64,000 bases of DNA from Rostrohypoxylon terebratum (Eukaryota; Ascomycota; Sordariomycetes; Xylariales; Hypoxylaceae). The translations under genes were made by a program, and so were the position numbers. Shown piece by piece: positions 35,832 to 45,098 of this stretch (positions are counted from its first letter, which is position 1; each line of letters opens with the position of its first letter). The stretch covers positions 620,001-684,000 of the forward strand of contig MU385856.1 of assembly GCA_022497145.1 (NCBI GenBank), read 5' to 3'. The notes under the pieces are model-generated. The model was not told the DNA's origin and did no database searches. It saw only the letters and a program-made list of their open reading frames with translations.

Positions 35832-37860
35832 ATGGATTCGTCATCTCCCAATGACCCTTATCCAGAAATCGCCGAGTTTGCTGTGATGGTTCTTGATGGC
35901 AGGCGACATCCATCTTTGAATAGCGAGTCTGTTATTTATCGTAGCACTGCGAGCCGTCAACTAGATGAAGCGAAGTCCTCTCCTCACAAGCAAGTGACTC
36001 CCGTGTCCCGCCTCCGTTGTTCACCAGAATGACGTCTACTAACTTGTACGCGTCCATAGTTATAGAGAATTATACAGTCCATGTTTCGCACCAGCAAACG
36101 AGTTGATCTTAACGGCTAACAAATATCTAATGAAGCGAAATCAGCCGTTATTGAAATTGGGCGAGATCAATAACTGGACAGATGTTGAAAACTCAATTGT
36201 ATCAGCATGCAACACGCTAGATGCCCTATCAGCTAAAGACCATGATACCAGCGGGTTCACAGGGAAAGTGAAGTCGGCTTTCCGTGCGCTATGTCAGAAG
36301 GCCGAGATTGGAACGACTTTCGCATCTATGATTCCGGACGAAGTGCCGTGTAGCTCGGTGCTTTGTGGCGGACTCAAAGCTGTGTTTACAGCCCTAGAGC
36401 ATTCTCATAACTATCGCGAGGATGTTTACAAGGCAATCGAAGACATCCCATACATCATAAACGAGCATGCGGTATATATCGATATACATAAAGATGACGA
36501 GGAGTTACATAGGCGGGCTGCAGCTTTATACGTAGCCCTCTTCCAACTAATGCAGCACATACTCTTGTGGTTTGTCAAAAACCCCGTTGGTAAGTGGAAT
36601 TCCTGCGAAAAGTCGCTTATAATAGAATCCTACTGCTAACATATCTCATAGTAACTGGAATGAAGTTCCTCTTTACCCCTAAAGGATTTGCAGAAGGTCT
36701 AAAAGACAGAATGGCCAACGTCCAAAGAGCTGCTGCGCGGTTTGAGAAACATGCGCTGTATCTGAGAAATTTGCGACATGACGAGTCCATGAAATTACAA
36801 CACTGGGTGGCATATAAACTTGGCGAGAATAGCGAGGACCTAGCTCTGATACGGAGTCGGTGTGAAGCCCTCGAGAATATGTGCCAATTCCTACAGCAGC
36901 CACATCGTGGAAGTAAGTTGTTAATGAATCAAATTGGAGTGATTCTGGCTCATGAATGTGTTAGTTATGGAACGGGGCGAACGAAAACAACGTCGGTTAG
37001 AGTTAGCTTTGAAAAACACACCTAGCTCCGAAGAAGTTCGCGACGATTTACTCAAGGAACTGGCCTTCGATGACTATCTTCTTATCAATGACTGCAGTAC
37101 CATACTCAACATCCGCAAGGGCTCTGGCAGCGGGTTAAGTGTGGATCGAATCTTGACGATGCAGAACCACCCCCAGCTACAAGCATGGATGTCGCTGAAT
37201 AGATCATCCGTAGTGCTTGTAGATGGAGGATGTGCGGTACCTAGCAGCCCCGAGATATCATACGTCTGCGCTCAGATCGTGGAATCCATGTTGCAACTTT
37301 CCAAGCAAGCTGATCATAACAAAAATGCTCGCAGTGTCAATATCACACCTCTAGGCTTCTTCTGTAGTCAACACCGAAATGGACGGCGGGATGTCTTTGG
37401 CAGACCTAAAGGGCTCATCACAGCGCTATTATCGCAACTGATCGATCAATTTCACGATTTTGACGCCAAACAACTTCAATTCTGCCAGAACGATCTTGCA
37501 AATGGCGACATTGAAAGCGTCTGTAAGGCGTTTAGGAGGTTGATCAAACAGCTACCAGCTACCTCTATCGTTGTACTTGTGCTAGAAGGCATCGATGTCC
37601 TCATGGAAGAGAAGACAAGGAGTGCATTGAGATACATATTGCACTCACTCTTGGAAACGTATAGGAGAAAACATGCTGCTACTTTGAAGTTTCTCTTTAC
37701 CTGTACGACCTCATCTGAACCGGTGGTGGATCTCTTCGAGGAGTGGGATGTCCTTCGCATCCCGCGGGTACTTCAGACTCGTGGTTCATATCGGAATTTC
37801 ATGTGGAAGGATTCCGGAAGCTTGGAAGTTTTGGAGACTCCTGACGAGTCTGATGAATAA
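35832..37860 (+). CDS. DUF7708-like / degenerate STAND NTPase-like protein
   Basis: Later exons are well supported: about 36060-36589, 36652-36912 and 36965-37860, all in phase, with canonical GTAAGT donors. The first exon begins at the ATG at 35832 (MDSSSPNDPY), but its donor is unclear: the obvious GTGACT after codon 52 gives the wrong phase, while weak GT or GC donors nearby would fit. The N-terminal part, with FASMIPDEVPCSSVLCGGLKA and then a helical stretch, matches the DUF7708-type domain found in front of NACHT/STAND modules. The C-terminal half (VVLVDGG ... FFCSQH ... GRPKGLITALLSQLIDQF ... IVVLVLEGIDVLMEE) has the layout of an NTPase core, but no G-K-S/T P-loop lysine is visible. No WD40, ankyrin or TPR repeats follow; the protein ends after about 600 residues. 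Function is unknown. Confidence 0.6.
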
Positions 37861-38318
37861 AGATATTAGACCTACAAGGAGAAATGATGCAAATAAAGAA
37901 ATTTAAACTCGAAAAGTTAAAGTTTCTAGATTAAACTTTAAAACTTAAAAATGACATTCGTGATAAATCTGGCAGTCTGGGTAAAAAAGAAAGCAGAAGG
38001 AGCGCTGCGGATTAAAACCAGGCTCTCCCCCCCTTCTATCCTAATCGGGTAAAAGTGATGCCATCTGGCGGGACAATTCTCCCGAGCGCTGGTGGCTTAC
38101 AGGGGTACCTCCTACGATGCAAGTGCTACCGAACATCACTGTGCTCTTTGAAGATGAACAACAATGCCAAATCAAACAACACCTCAATGAAACCAAGCGG
38201 TGTTACCTAGATACTTGTTTAATAGGAGCAAACTTGTTAATACACGGTGAATAGTACATAGTAGATAGGTACCTTACCTGGTAAGGAACCTGGAATATAT
38301 TTACGCCCCGTCGATCGG
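37861..38318. other. Intergenic between STAND-like gene and PrpF-like gene
   Basis: 458 bases, AT-rich in the first 130, then presumably the promoter of the PrpF-like gene. No gene or special element recognised. Confidence 0.5.
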
Positions 38319-39593
38319 ATGAAGTCCCCCCTCTCAAGATCCACCCGGGTGTCCCTCCAGCGCATGCTCAGCACCGCCTCCAAGACCACCACCACCACAA
38401 CGCCGCCGCCGCCGCCGCCCCCAACGGTGTCCGGAGCGGCGCGCTTAACACGCAGGTTCCCCGCCACCTTCGTGCGCGGCGGCACATCCACAGGCCTAGT
38501 CATCCAGCGCCACGACCTCCCGCCGCAAGACGAATGGCCGGCCGTGCTGCCCGCGGCGATGGGCGCGCCGGACCCGTACGGTCGGCAGCTGGACGGCATG
38601 GGCGGGGGCATCAGCTCGACGTCCAAGGTGTGCGTGGTCTCCTCCTCGGAGCGGCGGGACGCCGACGTCGACTTTACCTTCGTGCAGGTCGGCATCAGAG
38701 ACGGCGTCCTAGACCTCGCGGGCAACTGCGGGAACATGTCGTCCGCCGTGGGGCCGGTGGCCTGGGACGCAGGACTAGTTCTTAAAAAAGAAGCAGCGGT
38801 ACGCGCGACGGGCGGGAAGACGGGGGGAGGGGAGTACCGCGAGGCCTTGGTGCGGATCTTCAACACGAACACGCACAAGATAATCCACTCGCGCTTCCGC
38901 GTCGCCGATTCCCCCCCTTACGAGTACTGTCCGCGAGGCGACTACGCGATGGACGGCGTGCCGGGCACGCAATCACGGATCACGCTCAGTTTCCTCGACC
39001 CGGCGGGCGCTGCGACCGGCAAGGCGCTGCCGACGGGGAATCCCGTCGACACCCTGACCCTACCTGACGGCAGCCAGATCCAAGCTTCCCTAGTCGATGT
39101 CTCGAACCCGGGAGTGTTCGTCCGGATCCCCGACCTAGGACCTCGGTACGCGAACCCGCACCCGGAGACCTTCACCCCGCAGGCCGTCGAAGCCGATTCG
39201 GCGCTCAAGGCTAGGTTGGAAGCGATCCGGCAAGCGGGCGCGAAAGCGATGGGTCTAAACCCCAAGACCGAAAGCGTGCCCAAGATCGTCTTGCTCTTCC
39301 CCTCACCCGGGTCCGCAGGTGTGGATATACGATGTCTCGCATTATCCATGGGCCAAGCACACAAGGCGGTTCCCCTAACCTTAGCCCTGTGTCTAGGCGC
39401 CGCGGCGAACATGCCTGGGACACTGCCGGCGCAAGTACGCAGTGAGAGAAGCGGGCAAGAGCCCGGACCTGTTGTCATTGATCACCCCAGCGGCACGGTC
39501 GAGATCGGCGCCCAGTTCAAGGACGGCAAAATCGCGTCGGCCGATCTTCTGCGCACAGCTCGTGTCCTCATGAAGGGAGAAGTTTATTTTTAG
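38319..39593 (+). CDS. PrpF-family (DUF453) isomerase-like protein
   Basis: Member of the PrpF/methylitaconate-isomerase family with a diaminopimelate-epimerase-like fold. Relatives isomerise aconitate or methylitaconate (PrpF in bacterial propionate catabolism, Adi1 in fungal itaconate synthesis). It is a single exon of 424 residues. The core begins at ATFVRGGTSTGLVIQR and continues with GGISSTSKVCVVSSS, LDLAGNCGNMSSAVGP (conserved catalytic cysteine/glycine segment) and LALCLGAAANMPGTL near the C-terminus. The first 35 residues are Ser/Thr/Arg-rich with a Thr run and a Pro run; the start may lie at the ATG at 38364. This basic N-terminus could be a mitochondrial presequence. The gene is clearly more GC-rich than its neighbours. 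The exact substrate cannot be read from the sequence. Confidence 0.85.
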   Translation: MKSPLSRSTRVSLQRMLSTASKTTTTTTPPPPPPPTVSGAARLTRRFPATFVRGGTSTGLVIQRHDLPPQDEWPAVLPAAMGAPDPYGRQLDGMGGGISSTSKVCVVSSSERRDADVDFTFVQVGIRDGVLDLAGNCGNMSSAVGPVAWDAGLVLKKEAAVRATGGKTGGGEYREALVRIFNTNTHKIIHSRFRVADSPPYEYCPRGDYAMDGVPGTQSRITLSFLDPAGAATGKALPTGNPVDTLTLPDGSQIQASLVDVSNPGVFVRIPDLGPRYANPHPETFTPQAVEADSALKARLEAIRQAGAKAMGLNPKTESVPKIVLLFPSPGSAGVDIRCLALSMGQAHKAVPLTLALCLGAAANMPGTLPAQVRSERSGQEPGPVVIDHPSGTVEIGAQFKDGKIASADLLRTARVLMKGEVYF

Positions 39594-39935
39594 CAGATCT
39601 CGAATAGGAAAAAACATTCTTCACGAAACAATTCAAGGCATGTATGAAATGTATGGCAATTATTCACATTAATCCATTTTAAAGCCATTTAATGCCAAAT
39701 GCACTTTATTACCTAGCTACTATGCTAGAATCCTGTGTGATTGACTAATCCCGGCACAAGCGCCATGCCAATAGGAAAATCACCGACGACCTGATCTTTT
39801 TATCTCTACATCGTAGGAGTAGGAACTACAAATGGTACTACTCCCCTATGAACCATGTGCCCCAATATGCATGCCTTCCTTGCTGTGTGCACACTAGCTC
39901 ATCATTCGTCATTCATTGTCAATCTGGACGTCCCC
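39594..39935. other. Convergent intergenic region PrpF-like / HSP104
   Basis: 342 AT-rich bases between two converging genes. Only 3' untranslated sequence is expected here; nothing else is seen. Confidence 0.5.
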
Positions 39936-42719
39936 TTAGTCATAGATATCTTCGTCCATGCTGTCATTCGGCGCGATATCCTCCACTGCATCGTCCTCGT
40001 CGATCAACATGTCCTCGTCATCTCCGTCTCCTAACTCGCTATCCGTGTGGTTGGCCAAGACTTGTATCTTGTTGCCGACCATGACAACCCTTGCAGTTTC
40101 GCCGTCCTTGATACCGCCGCGGAGGATAAGGACTGCCAGGCGATTGAGTACTTCCTTCTCGATGAGTCTAGCCAAAGGCCTAGCACCGTAGGCAGGCGAG
40201 TATCCCGCGTTACCTAGGTAATCCTTAGCCTCTTCTGTGACCTCAATGTTCACGTTGCGATCGTTGTCGTTCAATCTCTTCTGTATCTCGGAGAGTCTGA
40301 GGTCTACAATCTTGCGGATCTCACGTCTCGTAAGTCTATTGAAGATGACAGTAGAGCTGATACGATTGAGGAATTCGGGTAGGAAGTAGTTGCGCAGAGC
40401 GTTCATGACTAGTTCCCGAGTCGTGGCGTCGATCTTGCCGTCGCGGCCGGCTGGGCGGGCGAGGTACTCTGCACCCAAGTTGGAAGTCATGACGACTATA
40501 CAGTTTCTGGCATCGACGACACGTCCTTGGCCATCGGTAATACGACCGTCATCCATGAGCTGTAGAAGAACAGTTAAGATCTCTTTGGCTGCCTTCTCAA
40601 CTTCGTCGAACAGTAAGATGGAGAACGGTTTTCTGCGCAGAGCTTCGGTCAACTGACCGCCGGAGTCGTGACCAACATATCCGGGTGGTGCACCAATCAT
40701 TCTGCTGAGTGAATGGCGCTCTTGGTATTCAGACATATCGAACCGGATCATCGCTTTCGGGTCATCGAAGAGGAATTCCGCGAGGGCCTTGGTCAGCAAA
40801 GTCTTTCCGGTTCCGGACGGACCGCAGAAGAGGAAGCTGGGTGGTTGGTTCGGGTTGCTCAACCCTGATCGCTGTAGTCGGATAGCATTGGCAACTGCCT
40901 GCACCGCTTCCTTTTGTCCCACTACGATCTTTCCAAGGACTTTCTCCATGTGAATGAGCTTTTCCTTCTCCGATGTCTTTAGCTTGGTGATGGGGATGCC
41001 GGTCCAACGCGAGATAATCTCGTTAATCTGATCTGGTCCGACGACATCGGTAATCATAGCACCGCCAATATCGTTATGGCTCAGAGCAGCGTCGGCAGCG
41101 GCCTTCTGGCGCTCGAGCTCCTTGATTGCAGCCTCTTGTTCAGGAATAGCGTAGTACTGAAGGTCTGCTGCTTGGGCATGATCACCCATTCGGGCTGCAT
41201 CTTCCATCTTAACCTTCAGTCTGTCAAGTTTCACTTTAGCCTCCTGAATGTCCTTGCCGCGCTTTCGCTCGCGCTCGTATTTTTCTCTTAGTGGTCTCAA
41301 CTCCTCCTCCACATTTTCGGCATCTTGTTTAGCAGCCAGGAGTCGAGCCTTGGAGGCGTCATCCTTCTCTCGGGACAGAGCGTGGATTTCGATCTTGAGT
41401 TGTCGCAACTTGCGCTCCAAGGAGTCGATGATCTCGGGTTGGGATTCTCGGGCAACCCTGACTGCTGCGGCTGCTTCATCAATTAAGTCAACAGCCGAAT
41501 CTGGCAGACGACGAGTGGTGAGATATCGTCCGGCAAGGTTTGCGGCTGCAACTATAGCAGCGTCAGCGATGCTGACACCGTGGTGAACTTCGTACTTTTC
41601 CTTGAGACCTCGGAGAATGGAAATAGTCTCGGGAATGCTAGGCTCCTTCACGATGACCTGCTGGAATCGTCGCTCGAAAGCGGCATCCTTCTCGATGTAT
41701 TTTCGGTACTCAGCAAGGGTTGTTGCACCAATACAGTGCAGTTGTCCACGAGCGAGCATGGGCTTGAGTAAATTGGCGGCGTCCATGCCACCCTCACCCG
41801 AAGCACCGGCACCCATCAGAAGGTGGATTTCATCGACGAAGAGAACAATCATATCCTTTGACTCGGTGATCTCCTTGAGAACGCCCTTCATTCTCTCCTC
41901 AAATTCACCACGGTATTTGCTTCCGGCAACCAAAGCACCGACATCGAGAGAGAGCAGTTTACAGGCGGCAAGATTGTCGGGTACATCGGCGTTGACAATT
42001 CGTTGGGCCAAGCCCTCGACGACGGTAGTTTTTCCGACACCAGGCTCACCGATCAGAACCGGGTTGTTCTTCGTTCGTCGAGACAAGATTCGAATAACAC
42101 GTCTGATCTCTTCCTCACGGCCGATGACTGGGTCGATTTTACCCTCTCTTGCCATAGCGGTCATGTCGATGGTAAACTTAGAAAGATTCTCATTCTCCTC
42201 CTCGGTATCGGCTGTCTTGGAGTCCACCCTCTTCGTCCCGCGAATTGTTTGGACAGCTTCCTGGACTAGCTTGGGTTTGGGTATATTGGCCTCCTTGAGA
42301 GCATTTGCAATGGCGGGGTCTTCGGCAAGTGCAGTGATGAGGTGATCGACTGCGATGTAGGTATCCTTCTGAGTCTTCTGGAGTTCTTGTGCTTTTCTGA
42401 GGACAGCTTGGAAGTTGGGAGACATCGATACCGTCTCAGGCGGAGGATCTTGACTTGGCAGACGGACTAATGTCTTCTTGAGAGATCTGTCGAAGAGTTG
42501 GGGGTCGCCATGTGCTCTCTCTACTACTTGTCGGAAGAGGCTGTTTGTAGTGCCAGGCTGTGCATTCTGTTGGTCCTTAGAAGGGTCGGGCGGGGGGTCT
42601 AGGAGAGAGACTGCGAGGTGGACGGGTAATAGTTGAGAGTGAGCATATTGCTCAGCTAACGCCATAGCATCCTCCAGGGCCTTCTTGCCCCGGTCTGTAA
42701 ATTCCATCCGTGAAGTCAT
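39936..42719 (-). CDS. HSP104: Hsp104, ClpB-type disaggregase
   Basis: Hexameric AAA+ chaperone that pulls polypeptides out of aggregates together with Hsp70, in cytosol and nucleus. It is a single exon of 927 residues, the usual length. The Clp N domain (residues 1-150) is followed by AAA-1 with Walker A GEPGVGKTT, Walker B VLFVDEIHLL and pore loop GSKYRGEFEERM. The coiled-coil middle domain spans about 410-530. AAA-2 has Walker A GPSGTGKT, Walker B ILLFDEVEKA, pore loop GAPPGYVGHDSGG and sensor 2 GARPLARLIEKE. The C-terminus is acidic and ends DEDIYD instead of the yeast DDLD. Absence of introns is common for heat-shock genes. The upstream region carries heat-shock-element-like sites. Confidence 0.98.
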   Translation of the reverse strand: MTSRMEFTDRGKKALEDAMALAEQYAHSQLLPVHLAVSLLDPPPDPSKDQQNAQPGTTNSLFRQVVERAHGDPQLFDRSLKKTLVRLPSQDPPPETVSMSPNFQAVLRKAQELQKTQKDTYIAVDHLITALAEDPAIANALKEANIPKPKLVQEAVQTIRGTKRVDSKTADTEEENENLSKFTIDMTAMAREGKIDPVIGREEEIRRVIRILSRRTKNNPVLIGEPGVGKTTVVEGLAQRIVNADVPDNLAACKLLSLDVGALVAGSKYRGEFEERMKGVLKEITESKDMIVLFVDEIHLLMGAGASGEGGMDAANLLKPMLARGQLHCIGATTLAEYRKYIEKDAAFERRFQQVIVKEPSIPETISILRGLKEKYEVHHGVSIADAAIVAAANLAGRYLTTRRLPDSAVDLIDEAAAAVRVARESQPEIIDSLERKLRQLKIEIHALSREKDDASKARLLAAKQDAENVEEELRPLREKYERERKRGKDIQEAKVKLDRLKVKMEDAARMGDHAQAADLQYYAIPEQEAAIKELERQKAAADAALSHNDIGGAMITDVVGPDQINEIISRWTGIPITKLKTSEKEKLIHMEKVLGKIVVGQKEAVQAVANAIRLQRSGLSNPNQPPSFLFCGPSGTGKTLLTKALAEFLFDDPKAMIRFDMSEYQERHSLSRMIGAPPGYVGHDSGGQLTEALRRKPFSILLFDEVEKAAKEILTVLLQLMDDGRITDGQGRVVDARNCIVVMTSNLGAEYLARPAGRDGKIDATTRELVMNALRNYFLPEFLNRISSTVIFNRLTRREIRKIVDLRLSEIQKRLNDNDRNVNIEVTEEAKDYLGNAGYSPAYGARPLARLIEKEVLNRLAVLILRGGIKDGETARVVMVGNKIQVLANHTDSELGDGDDEDMLIDEDDAVEDIAPNDSMDEDIYD

Positions 42720-43177
42720 GTTGGATGTATGCCTTCAGGTGTAGTATTAGTAGTTGAGGATGTCCTTGTTGTGCGTTGTATTGTGTTTGGTATGTGGTAT
42801 GTAGTAGTATGTGGTATGTGGTAGAAAGGTGTAGGTATGAATCGTGAAAGTTGTGCGTGAGTCGTTATTCGTGAATCGTTACGTGGATGTATGTAAATGT
42901 GGTTCACGTTTTCAATCGAAGCCTTGGTGTGTTGGCTTGAGAAGAAAAAGATTAAACCTCAAGTTTTGGGGTATCACTAAGAAGATTATTTATTTTGTTC
43001 CTGGTGAAGAAAAAGAAGATATCGTATGAGGGTTCAAGATGTGAAACCAGTATTTATCTTCTGTTACAGAGTGGAGTGGAACATGCGATGATGACGAGAG
43101 GAATTAGAATTTGGGGCACTCAATCAGCTCATGAAGGTACTTAAGGCATCCAGCCTCTTCCAGGGAGCTCTTTCGGC

Positions 43178-43281
43178 TTCAGGAAAGTCCATGCAAGTTC
43201 AGGTAAGTCCTAGCAGCGCCTGCCTACATCATCGGACGTTCAGGAAGCTGCGTCTTCGTTACAGAACCTCCGCGAAGCTTC
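43178..43281 (-). promoter_or_regulatory. Cluster of heat-shock-element-like sites upstream of HSP104
   Basis: Three exact two-unit HSE matches occur within about 100 bases: TTCagGAA at 43178-43185, TTCagGAA at 43239-43246 and GAAgcTTC at 43274-43281. They lie 460-560 bases upstream of the HSP104 ATG. Full trimeric nGAAnnTTCnnGAAn sites are not seen. The reading as Hsf1 sites is an inference from position and consensus. Confidence 0.5.
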
Positions 43282-43452
43282 TATTAGGGCAGTTAGTGGT
43301 GGGGGGGGGGGGGCAGCTGTTGTGTTAACCTTACCTGACGTAAAACTTGCCTGACGAAACTCTATTCAAGCTCTGGCCAATCAAATGCCGATTTTGCTCA
43401 GTAAGGACCCGCGTCGGGACCACTGGGAAGTCTCAGCTGAGTACTGTGGCAG

Positions 43453-43585
43453 AAGGACGTCAGAAAAAGTGCCCTAGGTATTAATAGTACCGTAATGCAC
43501 TGTACATCTCCCGGTTTCTGATTGGTCAGCTAGGACAGTGTATAGCAGTATTATTAATACATGGGGCACTTTTTCTGACGCCCTT
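43453..43585. mobile_element. Foldback / MITE-like palindromic element
   Basis: Perfect 17-bp inverted repeats CGTCAGAAAAAGTGCCC (43458-43474, complement at 43564-43580) extend outward to 22 imperfect bases. They extend inward through related GTATTAATA and CACTGT words to form arms of nearly 50 bases around a short loop. No coding capacity. No obvious target-site duplication was found, and no second copy lies in the window. A stable RNA hairpin or a MITE relic are both possible. Confidence 0.6.
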
Positions 43586-43836
43586 TGTGTGGGTGGGTCA
43601 GGCGGATAAGATAGGGAAAGTACATAGGTACAAAATTACTTACATACAACATAAGTTAGCTCCATTGAGTCATTTTTCTCGATTACATAAGGCAAGATCA
43701 AAGTGGATCGTCGATTGCCCAATCAATCTTTATCGATAATATCGTCCAGATCTCGGCGGGACAGGAAATTTCAATTTTTGGATATGAAATATATTTGAAT
43801 ATCGAATATCGACCTCAGTCGACCCACGAGCTCATC

Positions 43837-44921
43837 ATGGCCTTAAGGGTCAATTCGATAACGGCGCAATTCGCCAAGCTGTCTCTAGGAATTTCGCGGA
43901 CGAGTATACGATTCAACCAGACCGCTGCTGTTCAGGAGGCAGCGAGAAAGAAGGAAATCGCGAGACGAGAGGAGATCGAAAAATCATATCCCCCTGATAG
44001 CCACGGTCTGAACATATGGGTATTCTTCCACATATTAGACGGTTTTACCGTCCTGCAACATTACCCGATTATGAAGGTGTGTAAGAAAAGCCCGACATAA
44101 CTTCTTGCATCTTTGATCCTGCCTTCGGGTCGTGCTAATATCGTAATCGCCAGGCGACCCAAGCGCTAAGGCAGATCTCTTATAACGGCAGGAATCTCCA
44201 ACCTTCTAAATTCCGAAAAGACTACTGGCAGACCCTCGCCATGATCGGCTTCCCCGAAGGCTATGGGCATGTGGGACGAAGCGTCTACCAACTCCTGCGG
44301 GAGTGCAAGAAGCTCCACCAACTGACGTGGGACGACGATATGTTTTACGGTTATAACGAAGAAAAGGCAAAACGGTATCCGCGAACGAAGATATCAAGGG
44401 GTAGGAGGCTGAACGATATGAAAACAACCACCATCGCCGACATGGCTGCCGTTCTCGGGGGGTTGGGTAAGGGCAATAAGATATGGCAGCCCTTGACGGA
44501 GGACCCCGCGCAACTCCTCAACCTAGCCGCGGAAGATGAGAAGAACCTCAAAAAAGATGACGACGGAGTAAAGGCTCTGGTAAAGGCCAATATCTGGTGG
44601 CTAGATGACCTGGACCGAAACTATGCGGAAAGTTGGCCTCCCAACGTCACCCATCATCGCTTCGACCGTAGCGACGTGAAGGGCTGGTTTAACTACCAAC
44701 CAGCGCCATCAGAAAATCCGGTTGTGCAGCCCGTCGTAGAGAAGGTCGAGGAGGAAAAGCCAGCAGAGGGCGAGGAGGGCGCTCAAGAGGGCGCTCAAGA
44801 GGGAGCTCAAGAAGGGACACAAGCGAAAGCTCAGGAGGAAGGAACCGAAAAGACTCCCGAAGAGGAGCCAAACAAAGAGGAAAAGAAGACGAAGACGGAC
44901 AAGGACAAAAAGTTGCCTTAA
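43837..44921 (+). CDS. MHR1: Mhr1-type mitochondrial protein (mL67 of the mitoribosome)
   Basis: Mhr1 is a large-subunit mitoribosomal protein (mL67) also linked to mitochondrial DNA recombination. Exons are 43837-44076 and 44154-44921; the 77-base intron (GTGTGT ... CCAG, branch-like GCTAATA) joins HYPIMK to ATQALRQISYNGRN. The product is 335 residues. The N-terminus (MALRVNSITAQ, basic, no acidic residue in the first 35) looks like a mitochondrial targeting signal. The family core includes SHGLNIWVFFHI, FRKDYWQTLAMIGFPEGYGHVG and RECKKLHQLTW. The C-terminal 90 residues are Glu/Lys/Gln-rich with a four-fold EGAQ-type repeat. The frame upstream is open only from a TTG, so the ATG at 43837 is used. 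Family assignment is by motif memory and is fairly secure. Confidence 0.85.
44775..44822 (+). repeat. 12-bp coding repeat in MHR1 tail, 4 copies
   Basis: Two exact copies of GAGGGCGCTCAA are followed by two diverged ones. They encode a Glu-Gly-Ala-Gln repeat in the acidic C-terminal tail. Confidence 0.9.
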
Positions 44922-45098
44922 GAGCTAGCATGAAAGGACAATCTTCAATGCTACTACTACGACTTTTACGTATGGGCGCGTCAATCAACACCCCATCATC
45001 ATGTTACACTGCATAGATTCAGGAATTCTGTTCTTTAGTGTACCGTCTTGTATCATAAGCTCGCAGGCACTGTAGACTAAAACTGATCCCAAAATAAT

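Larger units (their letters stand above)
42720..43836. other. Divergent spacer HSP104 / MHR1
   Basis: 1117 bases that must contain both promoters. It contains GTGGTATGT-type repeats near 42790-42830, HSE-like sites at 43178-43281, a G run at 43299-43312 and a MITE-like palindrome at 43453-43585. No coding region is supported. Confidence 0.6.
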
